A stretch of DNA of 64,000 nt from Calendula officinalis (GCA_963853835.1 OY970835.1:11600501-11664500), one strand, 5' to 3'; positions 26,901 through 42,223 are shown, counted from the stretch's first letter. Program-made: numbers and translations. The notes: a model not told the origin generated them from the letters alone.

Positions 26901-29900
26901 ATAGTTCACGGGCCATTCGTATGGGTTATGGACACCAATTAGAATTTAGAATGGATACTAACAGGTTATCCGTCATAGCTAGTGGTTATAATGGTTCACG
27001 AGGCATTCGTATGACTTATGGACACCAATTATGGTTTAAAATGAGTACTTATAGGTTATTGGTCATAGCTAGTGGTTATAATGGTTCAGGGACCATTCGT
27101 ATGGGCTCCAGTTACGGCTTAAAATGGATACTTATAGGTTATTGGTCATAGCTAGTGGTTATAATGGTTCACGAGGCATTCAGATGACTTATGGACACCA
27201 GTTACGGTTTAAATTGGATACTTATAGGTTATTAGTCATAGCTAGTGGTTATAATGGTTCACGGGCTATTCGTACGGGTTATGGACACCAATTACGGTTT
27301 AAAATGGATTCTTATAGTTTATTTGTCATAGGCAGTGGTTATAATAGTTCACGGGTAATTCGTATGGGTTCTGTTCACCAATTACAAATTAAAATGCATA
27401 CTAAGAGGTTATTCGTCATAGCTAGTGGTTATAATGGTTCACGAGGCATTCGTATGACTTATGGACACCAATTGTAGTTTAAAATGAATACTTATAGGTT
27501 ATTGGTCAGAGCTAGTGGTTATAATGGTTCACGGTCTATTCGTATGGGCTCCAGTTATGGCTTAAAATGGATACTTATAGGTTATTGGTCATAGCTAGTG
27601 GTTATAATGGTTCACAAGGCATTCGGATGACTTATGGACACCAGTTACGGTTTAAATTAGATACTTACAGGTTATTAGTCATAGCTAGTGGTTATAATGG
27701 TTCACGGGCTATTCGTACGGGTTATGGACACCAATTACGGTTTAAAATGGATTCTTATAGTTTATTTGTCATAGGCAGTGGTTATAATAGTTCACGGGTC
27801 ATTCGTATGGGTTCTGGACACCAATTACAAATTAAAATGCATACTAAGAGGTTATTCGTCATAGCTAGTGGTTATAATGGTTCACGAGGCATTCGTATGA
27901 CTTATGGACACCAATTGTAGTTTAAAATGAATACTTATAGGTTATTGGTCAGAGCTAGTGGTTATAATGGTTCACGGTCCATTCGTATGGGCTCCAGTTA
28001 CGGCTTAAAATGGATACTTATAGGTTATTGGTCATAGCTAGTGGTTATAATGGTTCACGAGGCATTCGGATGACTTATGGACACCAGTTACGGTTTAAAA
28101 TGGATACTTATAGGTTATTAGTCATAGCAAGTGGTTATAATGGTTCACGGGCTATTCGTACGGGTTATGGACACCAATTACGGTTTAAAATGGATTCTTA
28201 TAGTTTATTTGTCATAGGCAGTGGTTATAATAGTTCACGGGTCATTCATATGGGTTCTGGACACCAATTACAAATTAAAATGCATACTAAGAGGTTATTC
28301 GTCATAGCTAGTGGTTATAATGGTTCACGAGGCATTCGTATGACTTATGGACACCAATTGTAGTTTAAAATGAATACTTATAGGTTATTGGTCAGAGCTA
28401 GTGGTTATAATGGTTCACGGTCCATTCGTATGGGCACCAGTTACGGTTTAAAATGGATACTTATAGGTTATTCGTCATAGGTAGTGGTTATATTGGTTCA
28501 CGAGGCATTCAGACGACTTATGGACACCGGTTATGGTTTAAAATGGATACTTATAGGTTATTGGTCATAACTAGTGGTTATAATGGTTCACGGGCTATTC
28601 GTACGGGTTATGGACACCAATTACGGTTTAAAATGGATACTTATAGCTTATTTGTCAAATCCAGTGGTTATAATAGTTCACGGGTCATTCGTATGGGTTC
28701 TGGACACCAATTACAAATTAAAATGCATACTAAGAGGTTATTCGTCATAGCTAGTGGTTATAATGGTTCACGAGGCATTCGTATGACTTATGGACACCAA
28801 TTATTGTTTAAAATGAATACTTATAGGTTATTGGTTATAGCTAGTGGTTATAATGGTTCACGGTCCATTCGTATGGGCACCAGTTACGGTTTAAAATGGA
28901 TACTTATAGGTTATTGGTTACAGCTAGTGGTTATAATTGTTCACGAGGCATTCGCATGACTTATGGACACCAGTTACGATTTAAAATGGATACTTATAGG
29001 TTATTGGTCATAGCTAGTGGTTATAATGGTTCACGGGCCATTCGTATGAGTTATGGACACCAATTACGGTTTAAAATGGATACTTATAAGTTATTGGTCA
29101 TAGCTAGTGGTTATAATGGTTCACGAGGCATTCTTATGACTTATAGACACCTATTACGGTTTAAAATGGATACTTATAGGTTATTGGTCATAACTCGTGG
29201 TTATAATGGTTCACGGGCCATTCGTACGGGTTATGGACACCAATTACGGTTTAAAATGGATACTTATATGTGTTTGGACAGAGGCAGTGATTATAATGGT
29301 TCACGGGCCATTTGTACGGCTTATGGACACCAATTACGGTTTAAAATGGATACTTATAGCTTATTGGTCGTAGCAAGTGGTTATAATAGTTCACGGGCCA
29401 TTCGTATGGGTTATGGACACCAATTAGAATTTAGAATGGATACTAACAGGTTATCCGTCATAGCTAGAGGTTATACTGGTTCACGAGGCATTCGTATGAC
29501 TTATGGACACCAATTATGGTTTAAAATGAGTACTTATAGGTTATTGGTCATAGCTAGTGGTTATAATGGTTCAGGGTCCATTCATATGGGCTCCAGTTAC
29601 GGCTTAAAATGGATACTTATAGGTTATTGGTCATAGCTAGTGGTTATAATGGTTCACGAGGCATTCAGATGACTTATGGACACCAGTTACGGTTTAAATT
29701 GGATACTTATAGGTTATTAGTCATAGCTAGTGGTTATAATGCTTCACGGGCTATTCGTACGGGTTATGGACACCAATTACGGTTTAAAATGGATTCTTAT
29801 AGTTTATTTGTCATAGGCAGTGGTTATAATAGTTCACGGGTCATTCGTATGGGTTCTGGACACCAATTACAAATTAAAATGCATACTAAGAGGTTATTCA

Positions 29901-32900
29901 TCATAGCTAGTGGTTATAATGGTTCACGAGGCATTCGTATGACTTATGGACACCAATTATAGTTTAAAATGAATACTTATAGGTTATTGGTCAGAGCTAG
30001 TGGTTATAATGGTTCAGGGTCCATTCGTATGGGCTCCAGTTACGGCTTCAAATGGATACTTATAGGTTATTGGTCATAGCTAGTGGTTATAATGGTTCAT
30101 GAGGCATTCGGATGACTTATGGACACCAGTTACGGTTTAAATTGGATACTTATAGGTTATTAGTCATAGCTAGTGGTTATAATGGTTCACAGGCTATTCG
30201 TACGGGTTATGGACACCAATTACGGTTTAAAATGGATACTTATAGCTTATTGGTCATAGCCAGTGGTTATAATAGTTCACGGGCCATTCGTATGGGTTAT
30301 GGACACCAATTAGAATTTAGAATGGATACTAACAGGTTATCCGTCATTGCTAGTGGTTATAATGGTTCACGAGGCATTCGTATGACTTATGGACACCAAT
30401 TATGGTTTAAAATGAGTACTTATAGGTTATTGGTCATAGCTAGTGGTTATAATGGTTCAGGGTCCATTCGTATGGGCTCCAGTTACGGCTTAAAATGGAT
30501 ACTTATAGGTTATTGGTCATAGCTAATGGTTATAACGGTTCACGAGGCATTCAGATGACTTATGGACACCAATTACGGTTTAAATTGGATACTTATAGGT
30601 TATTAGTCATAGCTAGTGGTTGTAATGGTTCACGGGCTATTCGTACGGGTTATGGACACCAATTACGGTTTAAAATGGATTCTTATAGTTTATTTGTCAT
30701 AGGCAGTGGTTATAATAGTTCACGGGTCATTCGTATGGGTTCTGGACACCAATTACAAATTAAAATGCATACTAAGAGGTTATTCGTCATAGCTAGTGGT
30801 TATAATGGTTCACGAGGCATTCGTATGACTTATGGACACCAATTGTAGTTTAAAATGAATACTTATAGGATATTGGTAAGAGCTAGTGGTTATAATGGTT
30901 CACGGTCCATTCGTATGGGCACCAGTTACGGTTTAAAATGGATACTTATAGGTTATTCGTCATAGGTAGTGGTTATATTGGTTCACGAGGCATTCAGACG
31001 ACTTATGGACACCGGTTATGGTTTAAAATGGATACTTATAGGTTATTGGTCATAACTAGTGGTTATAATGGTTCACGGGCTATTCGTATGGGTTATGGAC
31101 ACCAATTACGGTTTAAAATGGATACTTATAGCTTATTTGTCAAATCCAGTGGTTATAATAGTTCACGGGTCATTCGTATGGGTTCTGGACACCAATTACA
31201 AATTAAAATGCATACTAAGAGGTTATTCGTCATAGCTAGTGGTTATAATGGTTCACGAGGCATTCGTATGACTTATGGACACCAATTATTGTTTAAAATG
31301 AATACTTATAGGTTATTGGTCATAGCTAGTGGTTATAATGGTTCACGGTCCATTCGTATGGGCACCAGTTACGGTTTAAAATGGATACTTATAGGTTATT
31401 GGTTACAGCTAGTGGTTATAATTGTTCACGAGGCATTCGCATGACTTATGGACACCAGTTACGGTTTAAAATGGATACTTATAGGTTATTGGTCATAGCT
31501 AGTGGTTATAATGGTTCACGGGCCATTCGTATGAGTTATGGACACCAATTACGGTTTAAAATGGATACTTATAAGTTATTGGTCATAGCTAGTGGTTATA
31601 ATGGTTCACGAGGCATTCTTATGACTTATAGACACCTATTACGGTTTAAAATGGATACTTATAGGTTATTGGTCATAACTCGTGGTTATAATGGTTCACG
31701 GGCCATTCGTACGGGTTATGGACACCAATTACGGTTTAAAATGGATACTTATATGTGTTTGGACAGAGGCAGTGATTATAATGGTTCACGGGCCATTTGT
31801 ACGGCTTATGGACACCAATTACGGTTTAAAATGGATACTTATAGCTTATTGGTCGTAGCCAGTGGTTATAATAGTTCACGGGCCATTCGTATGGGTTATG
31901 GACACCAATTAGAATTTAGAATGGATACTAACAGGTTATCCGTCATAGCTAGTGGTTATAATGGTTCACGAGGCATTCGTATGACTTATGGACACCAATT
32001 ATGGTTTAAAATGAGTACTTATAGGTTATTGGTCATAGCTAGTGGTTATAATGGTTCAGGGTCCTTTCGTATGGGCTCCAGTTACGGCTTAAAATGGATA
32101 CTTATAGGTTATTGGTCATAGCTAGTGGTTATAATGGTTCACGAGGCATTCGGATGACTTATGGACACCAGTTACGGTTTAAATTGGATACTTATAGGTT
32201 ATTAGTCATAGCTAGTGGTTATAATGGTTCACGGGCTATTCGTACGGGTTATGGACACCAATTACGGTTTAAAATGGATTCTTATAGTTTATTTGTCATA
32301 GGCAGTGGTTATAATAGTTCAAGGGTCATTCGTATGGGTTCTGGACACCAATTACAAATTAAAATGCATACTAAGAGGTTATTCGTCATAGCTAGTGGTT
32401 ATAATGGTTCACGAGGCATTCGTATGACTTATGGACACCAATTGTAGTTTAAAATGAATACTTATAGGTTATTGGTCAGAGCTAGTGGTTATAATGGTTC
32501 ACGGTCCATTCGTATGGGCTCCAGTTACGGCTTAAAATGGATACTTATAGGTTATTGGTCATAGCTAGTGGTTATAATGGTTCACGAGGCATTCGGATGA
32601 CTTATGGACACCAGTTACGGTTTAAATTGGATACTTATAGGTTATTAGTCATAGCTAGTGGTTATAATGGTTCACGGGCTATTCGTACGGGTTATGTACA
32701 CCAATTACGGTTTAAAATGGATTCTTATAGTTTATTTGTCATAGGCAGTGGTTATAATAGTTCACGGGTCATTCGTATGGGTTCTGGACACCAATTTCAA
32801 ATTAAAATGCATACTAAGAGGTTATTCGTCATAGCTAGTGATTATAATGGTTCACGAGGCATTCGTATGACTTATGGACACCAATTATAGTTTAAAATGA

Positions 32901-34093
32901 ATACTTATAGGTTATTGGTCAGAGCTAGTGGTTATAATGGTTCAGGGTCCATTCGTATGGGCTCCAGTTACGGCTTAAAATGGATACTTATAGGTTATTG
33001 GTCATAGCTAGTGGTTATAATGGTTCATGAGGCATTCGGATGACTTATGGACACCAGTTAACGTAGTGGTTATAATGGTTCACGAGGCATTCGTATGACT
33101 TATGGACACCAATTATGGTTTAAAATGAGTACTTATAGGTTATTGGTCATAGCTAGTGGTTATAATGGTTCAGGGCCCATTCGTATGGGCTCCAGTTACG
33201 GCTTAAAATGGATACTTATAGGTTATTGGTCATAGCTAGTGGTTATAATGGTTCACGAGGCATTCAGATGACTTATGGATACCAGTGACGGTTTAAATTG
33301 GATACTTATAGGTTATTAGTCATAGCTAGTGGTTTTAATGGTTCACGGGCTATTCGTACGGGTTATGGACACCAATTACGGTTTAAAATGGATTCTTATA
33401 GTTTATTTGTCATAGGCAGTGGTTATAATAGTTCACGGGTCATTCGTATGGGTTCTGGACACCAATTACAAATTAAAATGCATACTAAGAGGTTATTCGT
33501 CATAGCTAGTGGTTATAATGGTTCACGAGGCATTCGTATGACTTATGGACACCAATTGTAGTTTAAAATGAATACTTATAGGTTATTGGTCAGAGCTAGT
33601 GGTTATAATGGTTCACGGTCCATTCGTATGGGCTCCAGTTACGGCTTAAAATGGATACTTATAGGTTATTGGTCATAGCTAGTGGTTATAATGGTTCACG
33701 AGGCATTCGGATGACTTATGGACACCAGTTACGGTTTAAATTGGATACTTATAGGTTGTTAGTCATAGCTTGTGGTTATAATGGTTCACGGGCTATTCGT
33801 ACGGGTTATGGACACCAATTACTGTTTAAAATGGATTCTTATAGTTTATTTGTCATAGCCAGTGGTTATAATAGTTCACGGGTCATTCGTATGGGTTCTG
33901 GACACCAATTACAAATTAAAATGCGTACTAAGAGGTTATTCGTCATAGCTAGTGGTTATAATGGTTCACGAGGCATTCGTATGACTTATGGACACCAATT
34001 GTAGTTTAAAATGAATACTTATAGGTTATTGGTTAGAGCTAGTGGTTATAATGGTTCACGGTCCATTCGTATGGGCACCAGTTACGGTTTAAA
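23927..34093 (+). repeat. Series of four super-higher-order units (2,041; 2,485; 2,485; 3,156 bp)
   Basis: A marker monomer with GAGGCATTCAGACGAC and GACACCGGTTATGG starts each super-unit at 23927, 25968, 28453 and 30938, and again at 34094. Inside, the order is 443 + 713 (712) + n x 443. n is 2 in the first, 3 in the second and third, and more in the fourth, where a deletion has reduced one unit to 228 bp. Super-unit length therefore grows by whole 443-bp units, as expected from unequal exchange at HOR register. Confidence 0.85.
32980..33207 (+). repeat. Truncated 228-bp unit with deletion junction at about 33,061
   Basis: The text runs GACACCAGTTAACGTAGTGG where a standard unit would read CAGTTACGG and continue for about 45 bp to CTAGTGG. 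The join falls around 33,058-33,064 and mixes unit phases, so 228 bp separate the two short-unit boundaries instead of 263. This is one of only three clear out-of-register deletions in 61 kb. Confidence 0.75.
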
Positions 34094-36308
34094 ATGGATA
34101 CTTATAGGTTATTCGTCATAGGTATCGGTTATATTGGTTCACGAGGCATTCAGACGACTTATGGACACCGGTTATGGTTTAAAATGGATACTTATAGGTT
34201 ATTGGTCATAACTAGTGGTTATAATGGTTCACGGGCTATTCGTACGGGTTATGGACACCAGTTACGGTTTAAAATGGATACTTATAGCTTATTTGTCATA
34301 GGCAGTGGTTATAATAGTTCACGGGTCATTCGTATGGGTTCTGGACACCAATTACAAATTAAAATGCATACTAAGAGGTTATTCGTCATAGCTAGTGGTT
34401 ATAATGGTTCACGAGGCATTCGTATGACTTATGGACACCAATTGTAGTTTAAAATGAATACTTATAGGTTATTGGTTAGAGCTAGTGGTTATCATGGTTC
34501 ATGGTCCATTCGTATGGGCGCCAGTTACGGTTTAAAATGGATACTTATAGGTTATTCGTCATAGGTATTGGTTATATTGGTTCACGAGGCATTCAGACGA
34601 CTTATGGACACCGGTTATGGTTTAAAATTGATACTTATAGGTTATTGGTCATAACTAGTGGTTATAATGGTTCACGGGCTATTCGTACGGGTTATGGACA
34701 CCAATTACGTTTTAAAATGGATACTTATAGCTTATTTGTCAAATCCAGTGGTTATAATAGTTCACGGGTCATTCGTATGGGTTCTGGACACCAATTACAA
34801 ATTAAAATGCATACTAATAGGTTATTCGTCATAACTAGTGGTTATAACGGTTCACGAGGCATTCGTATGACTTATGGACACCAATTATGGTTTAAAATGA
34901 ATACTTATGGGTTATAGGTCATGGCTAGTGGTTATAATGGTTCACGGTCCATTCGTATGGGCACCAGTTACGGTTTAAAACGGATACTTATAGGTTATTG
35001 GATATAGCTAGTGGTTATAATGGTTCACGAGGCATTCGCATGACTTATGGACACCAGTTACGGTTTAAAATGGATACTTATAGGTTATTTGTCATAGCTA
35101 GTGGTTATAATGGTTCACGGGCCATTCGCACGGGTTATGGACACCAATTACGGTTTAAAATGGATACTTATAGCTTATTGGTCATAGCCGGTGGTAATAA
35201 TAGTTCACGGGTCATTCGTATGAGTTATGGACACCAATTTCTAATTAAAATGCATACTAATAGGTTATTCGTCATAGCTAGTGGTTATAATGGTTCATGG
35301 GCCATTCGTATGGGCACCAATTACGGTTTAAAATGGATACTTATAGGTTATTGGTCGTAGCTAGTGCTTATAATGGTTCACAGGCCATTCGTATGAGTTA
35401 TGGACACCAATTACGCTTTAAAATGGATACTTATAAGTTATTGGTCATATCTAATAGTTATAATGGTTCACGAGGCATTCGTATGACTTATAGACACCTA
35501 TTAAGGTTTTAAATGGATACTTATAGGTTATTGGTCATACCTAGTGGTTATAATGGTTCACGGGCAATTCGTATGAGTTATGGACACCAATTACAGTTTA
35601 AAATGGATACTTATAAGTTATTGGTCATAGCTAGTGGTTATAATGGTTTGCGAGGCATTCATATGACTTATGGACACCAATTATGGTTTAAAATGAATAC
35701 TTATAGGTTATTGGTCATAGCTAGTGGTAATAATGGTTCACGGTCCATTCGTATGGGCACCAGTTACGGTTTAAAATGGATACTTATAGGTTATTGGTCA
35801 TAGCTAGTGGTTAAAATGGTTCACGAGGCATTCTTATGACTTATAGACACCTATTACGGTTTAAAATGGATACTTATAGGTTATTGGTCATAACTAGTGG
35901 TTATAATGGTTTACGGGCCATTCGTACGGGTTAAGTACACCAATTACGGTTTAAAATTGATACTTATATGTGTTTGGTCATAGGTAGTGATTATAATGGT
36001 TCACGGGCCATTCGTACGGCTTAGGGACACCAATTACGGTTTAAAATGGATACTTGTAGCTTATTGGTCATAGCCAGTGGTTATAATAGTTCACGGGCCA
36101 TTTGTATGGGTTATGGACACCAATTAGAATTTAAATTGGATACTAACATGTTATTCGTCATAGCTAGTGGTTATAAAGGTTCACGAGGCATTCGTATGAC
36201 TTATGGACACCAATTATGGTGTAAATGGAAAACTTATAGGTTATTGGTCATAGATAGTGGTTTTAATGGTTCATGGGCCATTCGTATGGGCACCAATTAC
36301 GGTTTAAA

Positions 36309-38343
36309 ATGGATACTTATAGGTTATTGGTCATAGCTAGTGCTTATAATGGTTCACAGGCCATTCGTATGAGTTATGGACACCAATTACGCTTTAAAAT
36401 GGATACTTATAAGTTATTGGTCATAGCTAATAGTTATAATGGTTCACGAGGCATTCGTATGACTTATAGACACCTATTAAGGTTTTAAATGGATACTTAT
36501 AGGTTATTGGTCATACCTAGTGGTTATAATGGTTCACGGGCAATTCGTATGAGTTATGGACACCAATTACAGTTTAAAATGGATACTTATAAGTTATTGG
36601 TCATAGCTAGTGGTTATAATGGTTTGCGAGGCATTCATATGACTTATGGACACCAATTATGGTTTAAAATGAATACTTATAGGTTATTGGTCAAAGCTAG
36701 TGGTTATAATGGTTCGCGGTCCATTCGTATGGGCACCAGTTACGATTTAAAATGGATACTTATAGGTTATTGGTCATAGCTAGTGGTTATAATGGTTCAC
36801 GAGGCATTCACATGACTTATGGACGCCAGTTACGGTTTAAAATGGATACTTATAGGTTATTGGTCATAGCTAGTGGTTATAATGGTTCACGGGCCATTCG
36901 TACGGGTTATGGACACCAATTACGGTTTAAAATGGATACTTATAGCTTATTGGTCATATCCAGTGGTTATAATAGTTCACAGGTCATTCGTATGGGTTCT
37001 GGACACCAATTACAAATTAAAATGCATACTAATAGGTTATTCGTCATAACTAGTGGTTATAACGGTTCACGAGGCATTCGTATGACTTATGGACACCAAT
37101 TATGGTGTAAATGGAAAACTTATAGGTTATTGGTCATAGATAGTGGTTTTAATGGTTCATGGGCCATTCGTATCGGCACCAATTACGGTTTAAAATGGAT
37201 ACTTATAGGTTATTGGTCATAGCTAGTGCTTATAATGGTTCACAGGCCATTCGTATGAGTTATGGACACCAATTACGCTTTAAAATGGATACTTATAAGT
37301 TATTGGTCATAGCTAATAGTTATAATGGTTCACGAGGCATTCGTATGACTTATAGACACCTATTAAGGTTTTAAATGGATACTTATAGGTTATTGGTCAT
37401 ACCTAGTGGTTATAATGGTTCACGGGCAATTCGTATGAGTTATGGACACCAATTACAGTTTAAAATGGATACTTATAAGTTATTGGTCATAGCTAGTGGT
37501 TATAATGGTTTGCGAGGCATTCATATGACTTATGGACACCAATTATGGTTTAAAATGAATACTTATAGGTTATTGGTCAAAGCTAGCGGTTATAATGGTT
37601 CGCGGTCCATTCGTATGGGCACCAGTTACGATTTAAAATGGATACTTATAGGTTATTGGTCATAGCTAGTGGTTATAATGGTTCACGAGGCATTCACATG
37701 ACTTATGGACGCCAGTTACGGTCTAAAATGGATACTTATAGGTTATTGGTCATAGCTAGTGGTTATAATGGTTCACGGGCCATTCGTACGGGTTATGGAC
37801 ACCAATTACGGTTTAAAATGGATACTTATAGCTTATTGGTCATATCCAGTGGTTATAATAGTTCACAGGTCATTCGTATGGGTTCTGGACACCAATTACA
37901 AATTAAAATGCATACTAATAGGTTATTCGTCATAACTAGTGGTTATAACGGTTCACGAGGCATTCGTATGACTTATGGACACCAATTATGGTGTAAATGG
38001 AAAACTTATAGGTTATTGGTCATAGATAGTGGTTTTAATGGTTCATGGGCCATTCGTATCGGCACCAATTACGGTTTAAAATGGATACTTATAGGTTATT
38101 GGTCATAGCTAGTGCTTATAATGGTTCACAGGCCATTCGTATGAGTTATGGACACCAATTACGCTTTAAAATGGATACTTATAAGTTATTGGTCATAGCT
38201 AATAGTTATAATGGTTCACGAGGCATTCGTATGACTTATAGACACCTATTAAGGTTTTAAATGGATACTTATAGGTTATTGGTCAAAGTTAGTAGTTATA
38301 ATGGTCCGCGGTCCATTCGTATGGGCACCAGTTACGATTTAAA
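36309..38343 (+). repeat. Tandem 886-bp units, two complete and one truncated
   Basis: Segments 36309-37194 and 37195-38080 are 886 bp each (two 443-bp halves) and nearly identical; differences include TTACGGTTTAAAATGG versus TTACGGTCTAAAATGG near 37,720. The third copy, from 38081, drops two monomers and closes after 263 bp at 38343. Markers are AAGGTTTTAAATGG at about 36,480, 37,366 and 38,252 and GGACGCCAGTTACGG at about 36,821, 37,707 and 38,413. Confidence 0.85.
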
Positions 38344-41300
38344 ATGGATACTTATAGGTTATTGGTCATAGCTAGTGGTTATAATGGTTCACGAGGCATT
38401 CACATGACTTATGGACGCCAGTTACGGTTTAAAATGGATACTTATAGGTTATTGGTCATAGCTAGTGGTTATAATGGTTCACGGGCCATTCGTACGGGTT
38501 ATGGACACCAATTACGGTTTAAAATGGATACTTATAGCTTATTGGTCATATCCAGTGGTTATAATAGTTCACAGGCATTCGTATGGGTTCTGGACACCAA
38601 TTACAAATTAAAATGCATATTAATAATTTATTCGTCATAGCTAGTGGTTATAACGGTTCACGAGGCATTTGTATGACTTATGGACACCAATTATGGTTTA
38701 AAATGAATACTTATAGGTTATAGGTCATGGCTAGTGGTTATAATGATTCACGGTCCATTCGTATGGGCACCAGTTACGGTTTAAAACGGATACTTATAGG
38801 TTATTGGATATAGCTAGTGGTTATAATGGTTCACGAGGCATTCACATGACTTATGGACACCAGTTACGGTTTAAAATGGATACTTATTGGTTATTGGTCA
38901 TAGCTAGTGATTATAATGGTTCACGGTCCATTCGTATGGGCACCAGTTACGGTTTAAAATGGATACTTATAGGTTATTGGTTACAGCTAGTGGTTATAAT
39001 GGTTCACGGGCCATTCGTATGGGTTATGGACACCAATTAGAATTTAGAATGGATACTAACAGGTTATCCGGCATAGCTAGTGGTTATAATGGTTCACGAG
39101 GCATTCGTATGACTTATGGACACCAATTATGGTTTAAAATGAATACTTATAGGTTATTGGTCATAGCTAGTGGTTATAATGGTTCAGGGTCCATTCGTAT
39201 GGGCTCCAGTTATGGTTTAAAATGGATACTTATAGGTTATTGGTCATAGCTAGTGGTTATAATGGTTCACGAGGCATTCGGATGACTTATGGACACCACT
39301 TACGTTTAAATTTGATACTTATAGGTTATTAGTCATAGCTAGTGGTTATAACAGTTCACGGGTCATTCGTATGGGTTCTGGACACCAATTACCAACTAAA
39401 ATGCATACTAAGAGGTTATTCATCATAGCTAGTGGTTATAATGGTTCACGGGGCTTTCGTATGACTTATGGACACCAATTGTAGTTTAAAATGAATACTT
39501 ATAGGTTATTGGTCAGAGCTAGTGGTTATAATGGTTCACGGTCCATTCGTATGGGCACCAGTTACGGTTTAAAATGGATACTTATAGGTTATTCGTCATA
39601 GGTAGTGGTTATAATGGTTCACGAGGCATTCAGACGACTTGTGGACACCGGTTATGGTTTAAAATGGATACTTATAGGTTATTTGTCATAACTAGTGGTT
39701 ATAATAGTTCACGGGCTATTCGTACGGGTTATGGACACCAATTACGATTTAAAATGGATACTTATAGCTTATTTGTCAAATCCAGTGGTTATAATAGTTC
39801 ACGGGTCATTCGTATGGGTTCTGGACACCAATTACAAATTAAAATGCATACTAATAGGTTATTCGTCTTAGCTAGTGGTTATAACGGTTCACGAGGCATT
39901 CGTATGACTTATGGACACCAATTATGGTTTAAAATGAATACTTATAGGTTATAGGTCATGGCTAGTGGTTATAATGATTCACGGTCCATTCGTATGGGCA
40001 CCAGTTACGGTTTAAAACGGATACTTATAGGTTATTGGATATAGCTAGTGGTTATAATGGTTCACGAGGCATTCACATGACTTATGGACACCAGTTACGA
40101 TTTAAAATGGATACTTATTGGTTATTGGTCATAGCTAGTGGTTATAATGGTTCACAGTCCATTCGTATGGGCACCAGTTACGGTTTAAAATGGATACTTA
40201 TAGGTTATTGGTTACAGCTAGTGGTTATAATGGTTCACGAGGCATTCGCATGACTTATGGACACAAGTTACGGTTTAAAATGGATACTTATAGGCTATTG
40301 GTCATAGCTAGTGGTTATAATGGTTCACGGGCCATTCGTATGAGTTATGGACACCAATTACGGTTTAAAATGGATACTTATAAGTTATTGGTCATAGCTA
40401 GTGGTTATAATGGTTCACGAGGCATTCTTATGACTTATAGACACCTATTACGGTTTAAAATGGATACTTATAGGTTATTGGTCATAACTCGTGGTTATAA
40501 TGGTTCACGGGCCATTCGTACGGGTTATGGACACCAATTACGGTTTAAAATGGATACTTATATGTGTTTGGACAGAGGCAGTGATTATAATGGTTCACGG
40601 GCCATTTGTACGGCTTATGGACACCAATTACGGTTTAAAATGGATACTTATAGCTTATTGGTCATAGCCAGTGGTTATAATAGTTCACGGGCCATTCGTA
40701 TGGGTTATGGACACCAATTAGAATTTAGAATGGATACTAACAGGTTATCCGTCATAGCTAGTGGTTATAATGGTTCACGAGGCATTCGTATGACTTATGG
40801 ACACCAATTATGGTTTAAAATGAATACTTATAGGTTATTGGTCATAGCTAGTGGTTATAATGGTTCAGGGTCCATTCGTATGGGCTCCAGTTATGGTTTA
40901 AAATGGATACTTATAGGTTATTGGTCATAGCTAGTGGTTATAATGGTTCACGAGGCATTCGGATGACTTATGGACACCAGTTACGTTTAAATAGGATACT
41001 TATAGGTTATTAGTCATAGCTAGTGGTTATAACAGTTCACGGGTCATTCGTATGGGTTCTGGACACCAATTACCAATTAAAATGCATACTAAGAGGTTAT
41101 TCATCATAGCTAGTGGTTATAATGGTTCACGGGGCTTTCGAATGACTTATGGACACCAATTGTAGTTTAAAATGAATACTTATAGGTTATTGGTCAGAGC
41201 TAGTGGTTATAATGGTTCACGGTCCAGTCGTATGGACACCAGTTACGGTTTAAAATGGATACTTATAGGTTATTCGTCATAGGTAGTGGTTATAATGGTT

Positions 41301-42140
41301 CACGAGGCATTCAGACGACTTGTGGACACTGGTTATGGTTTAAAATGGATACTTATAGGTTATTTGTCATAACTAGTGGTTATAATAGTTCACGGGCTAT
41401 TCGTACGGGTTATGGACACCAATTACGGTTTAAAATGGATACTTATAGCTTATTTGTCAAATCCAGTGGTTATAATAGTTCACGGGTCATTCGTATGGGT
41501 TCTGGACACCAATTACAAATTAAAATGCATACTAATAGGTTATTCGTCTTAGCTGGTGGTTATAACGGTTCACGAGGCATTCGTATGACTTATGGACACC
41601 AATTATGGTTTAAAATGAATACTTATGGGTTATAGGTCATGGCTAGTGGTTATAATGGTTCACGGTCCATTCGTATGGGCACCAGTTATGGTTTAAAACG
41701 GATACTTATAGGTTATTGGATATAGCTAGTGGTTATAATGGTTCACGAGGCATTCGCCTGACTTATGGACACCAGTTACGGTTTAAAATGGATAGTTATA
41801 GGTTATTGGTCATAGCTAGTGGTTATAATGGTTCACGGGCCATTCGTACGGGTTATGGACACCAATTACGGTTTAAAATGGATACTTATAGCTTATTGGT
41901 CATAGCCGGTGGTAATAATAGTTCACGAGTCATTCGTAAGGGTTATGGACACCAATTTCTAATTAAAATGCATACTAATAGGTTATTCGTCATAGCTAGT
42001 GGTTATAATGGTACAAGAGGCATTCGTATGACTTATGGACACCAATTATGGTTTAAAATGAATACTTATAGGTTATTGGTCATAGCTAGTGGTAATAATG
42101 GTTCACGGTCCATTCGTATGGGCACCAGTTACTAATTAAA

Positions 42141-42223
42141 ATGGATACTTATAGGTTATTGGTCATAGCTAGTGGTTATAATGGTTCACGGTCCATTCGT
42201 ATGGGCACCAGTTACGGTTTAAA
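42141..42223 (+). repeat. Isolated 83-bp unit directly after another short unit
   Basis: Two short units in a row occur only three times in the window: the second members are 42141-42223, 43109-43191 and 44700-44782. In each case the first member ends CCAGTTACTAATTAAA instead of CCAGTTACGGTTTAAA. The three occurrences share flanking order (443, 83, then 442 or 713), so they descend from one event followed by amplification of a 1,591-bp unit. Confidence 0.85.

Larger units (their letters stand above)
15848..35332 (+). repeat. Satellite domain C: 443-bp 5-mers with interspersed 713-bp 8-mers
   Basis: The dominant unit is 443 bp (4x90+83), e.g. 23041-23483, 23484-23926, 23927-24369. Its diagnostic monomers are GTTTAAATTGGATAC followed by TATTAGTCATAGC; ATGGATTCTTATAG with TCATAGGCAGTGG and GGTTCTGGACACC; ATGCATACTAAGAGG ending CAATTGTAGTTTAAA; and a short unit with GGTCAGAGC and GGGCTCCAGTTACGGC. 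Longer 713-bp (7x90+83) blocks punctuate the series. Orientation is constant. Confidence 0.9.
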
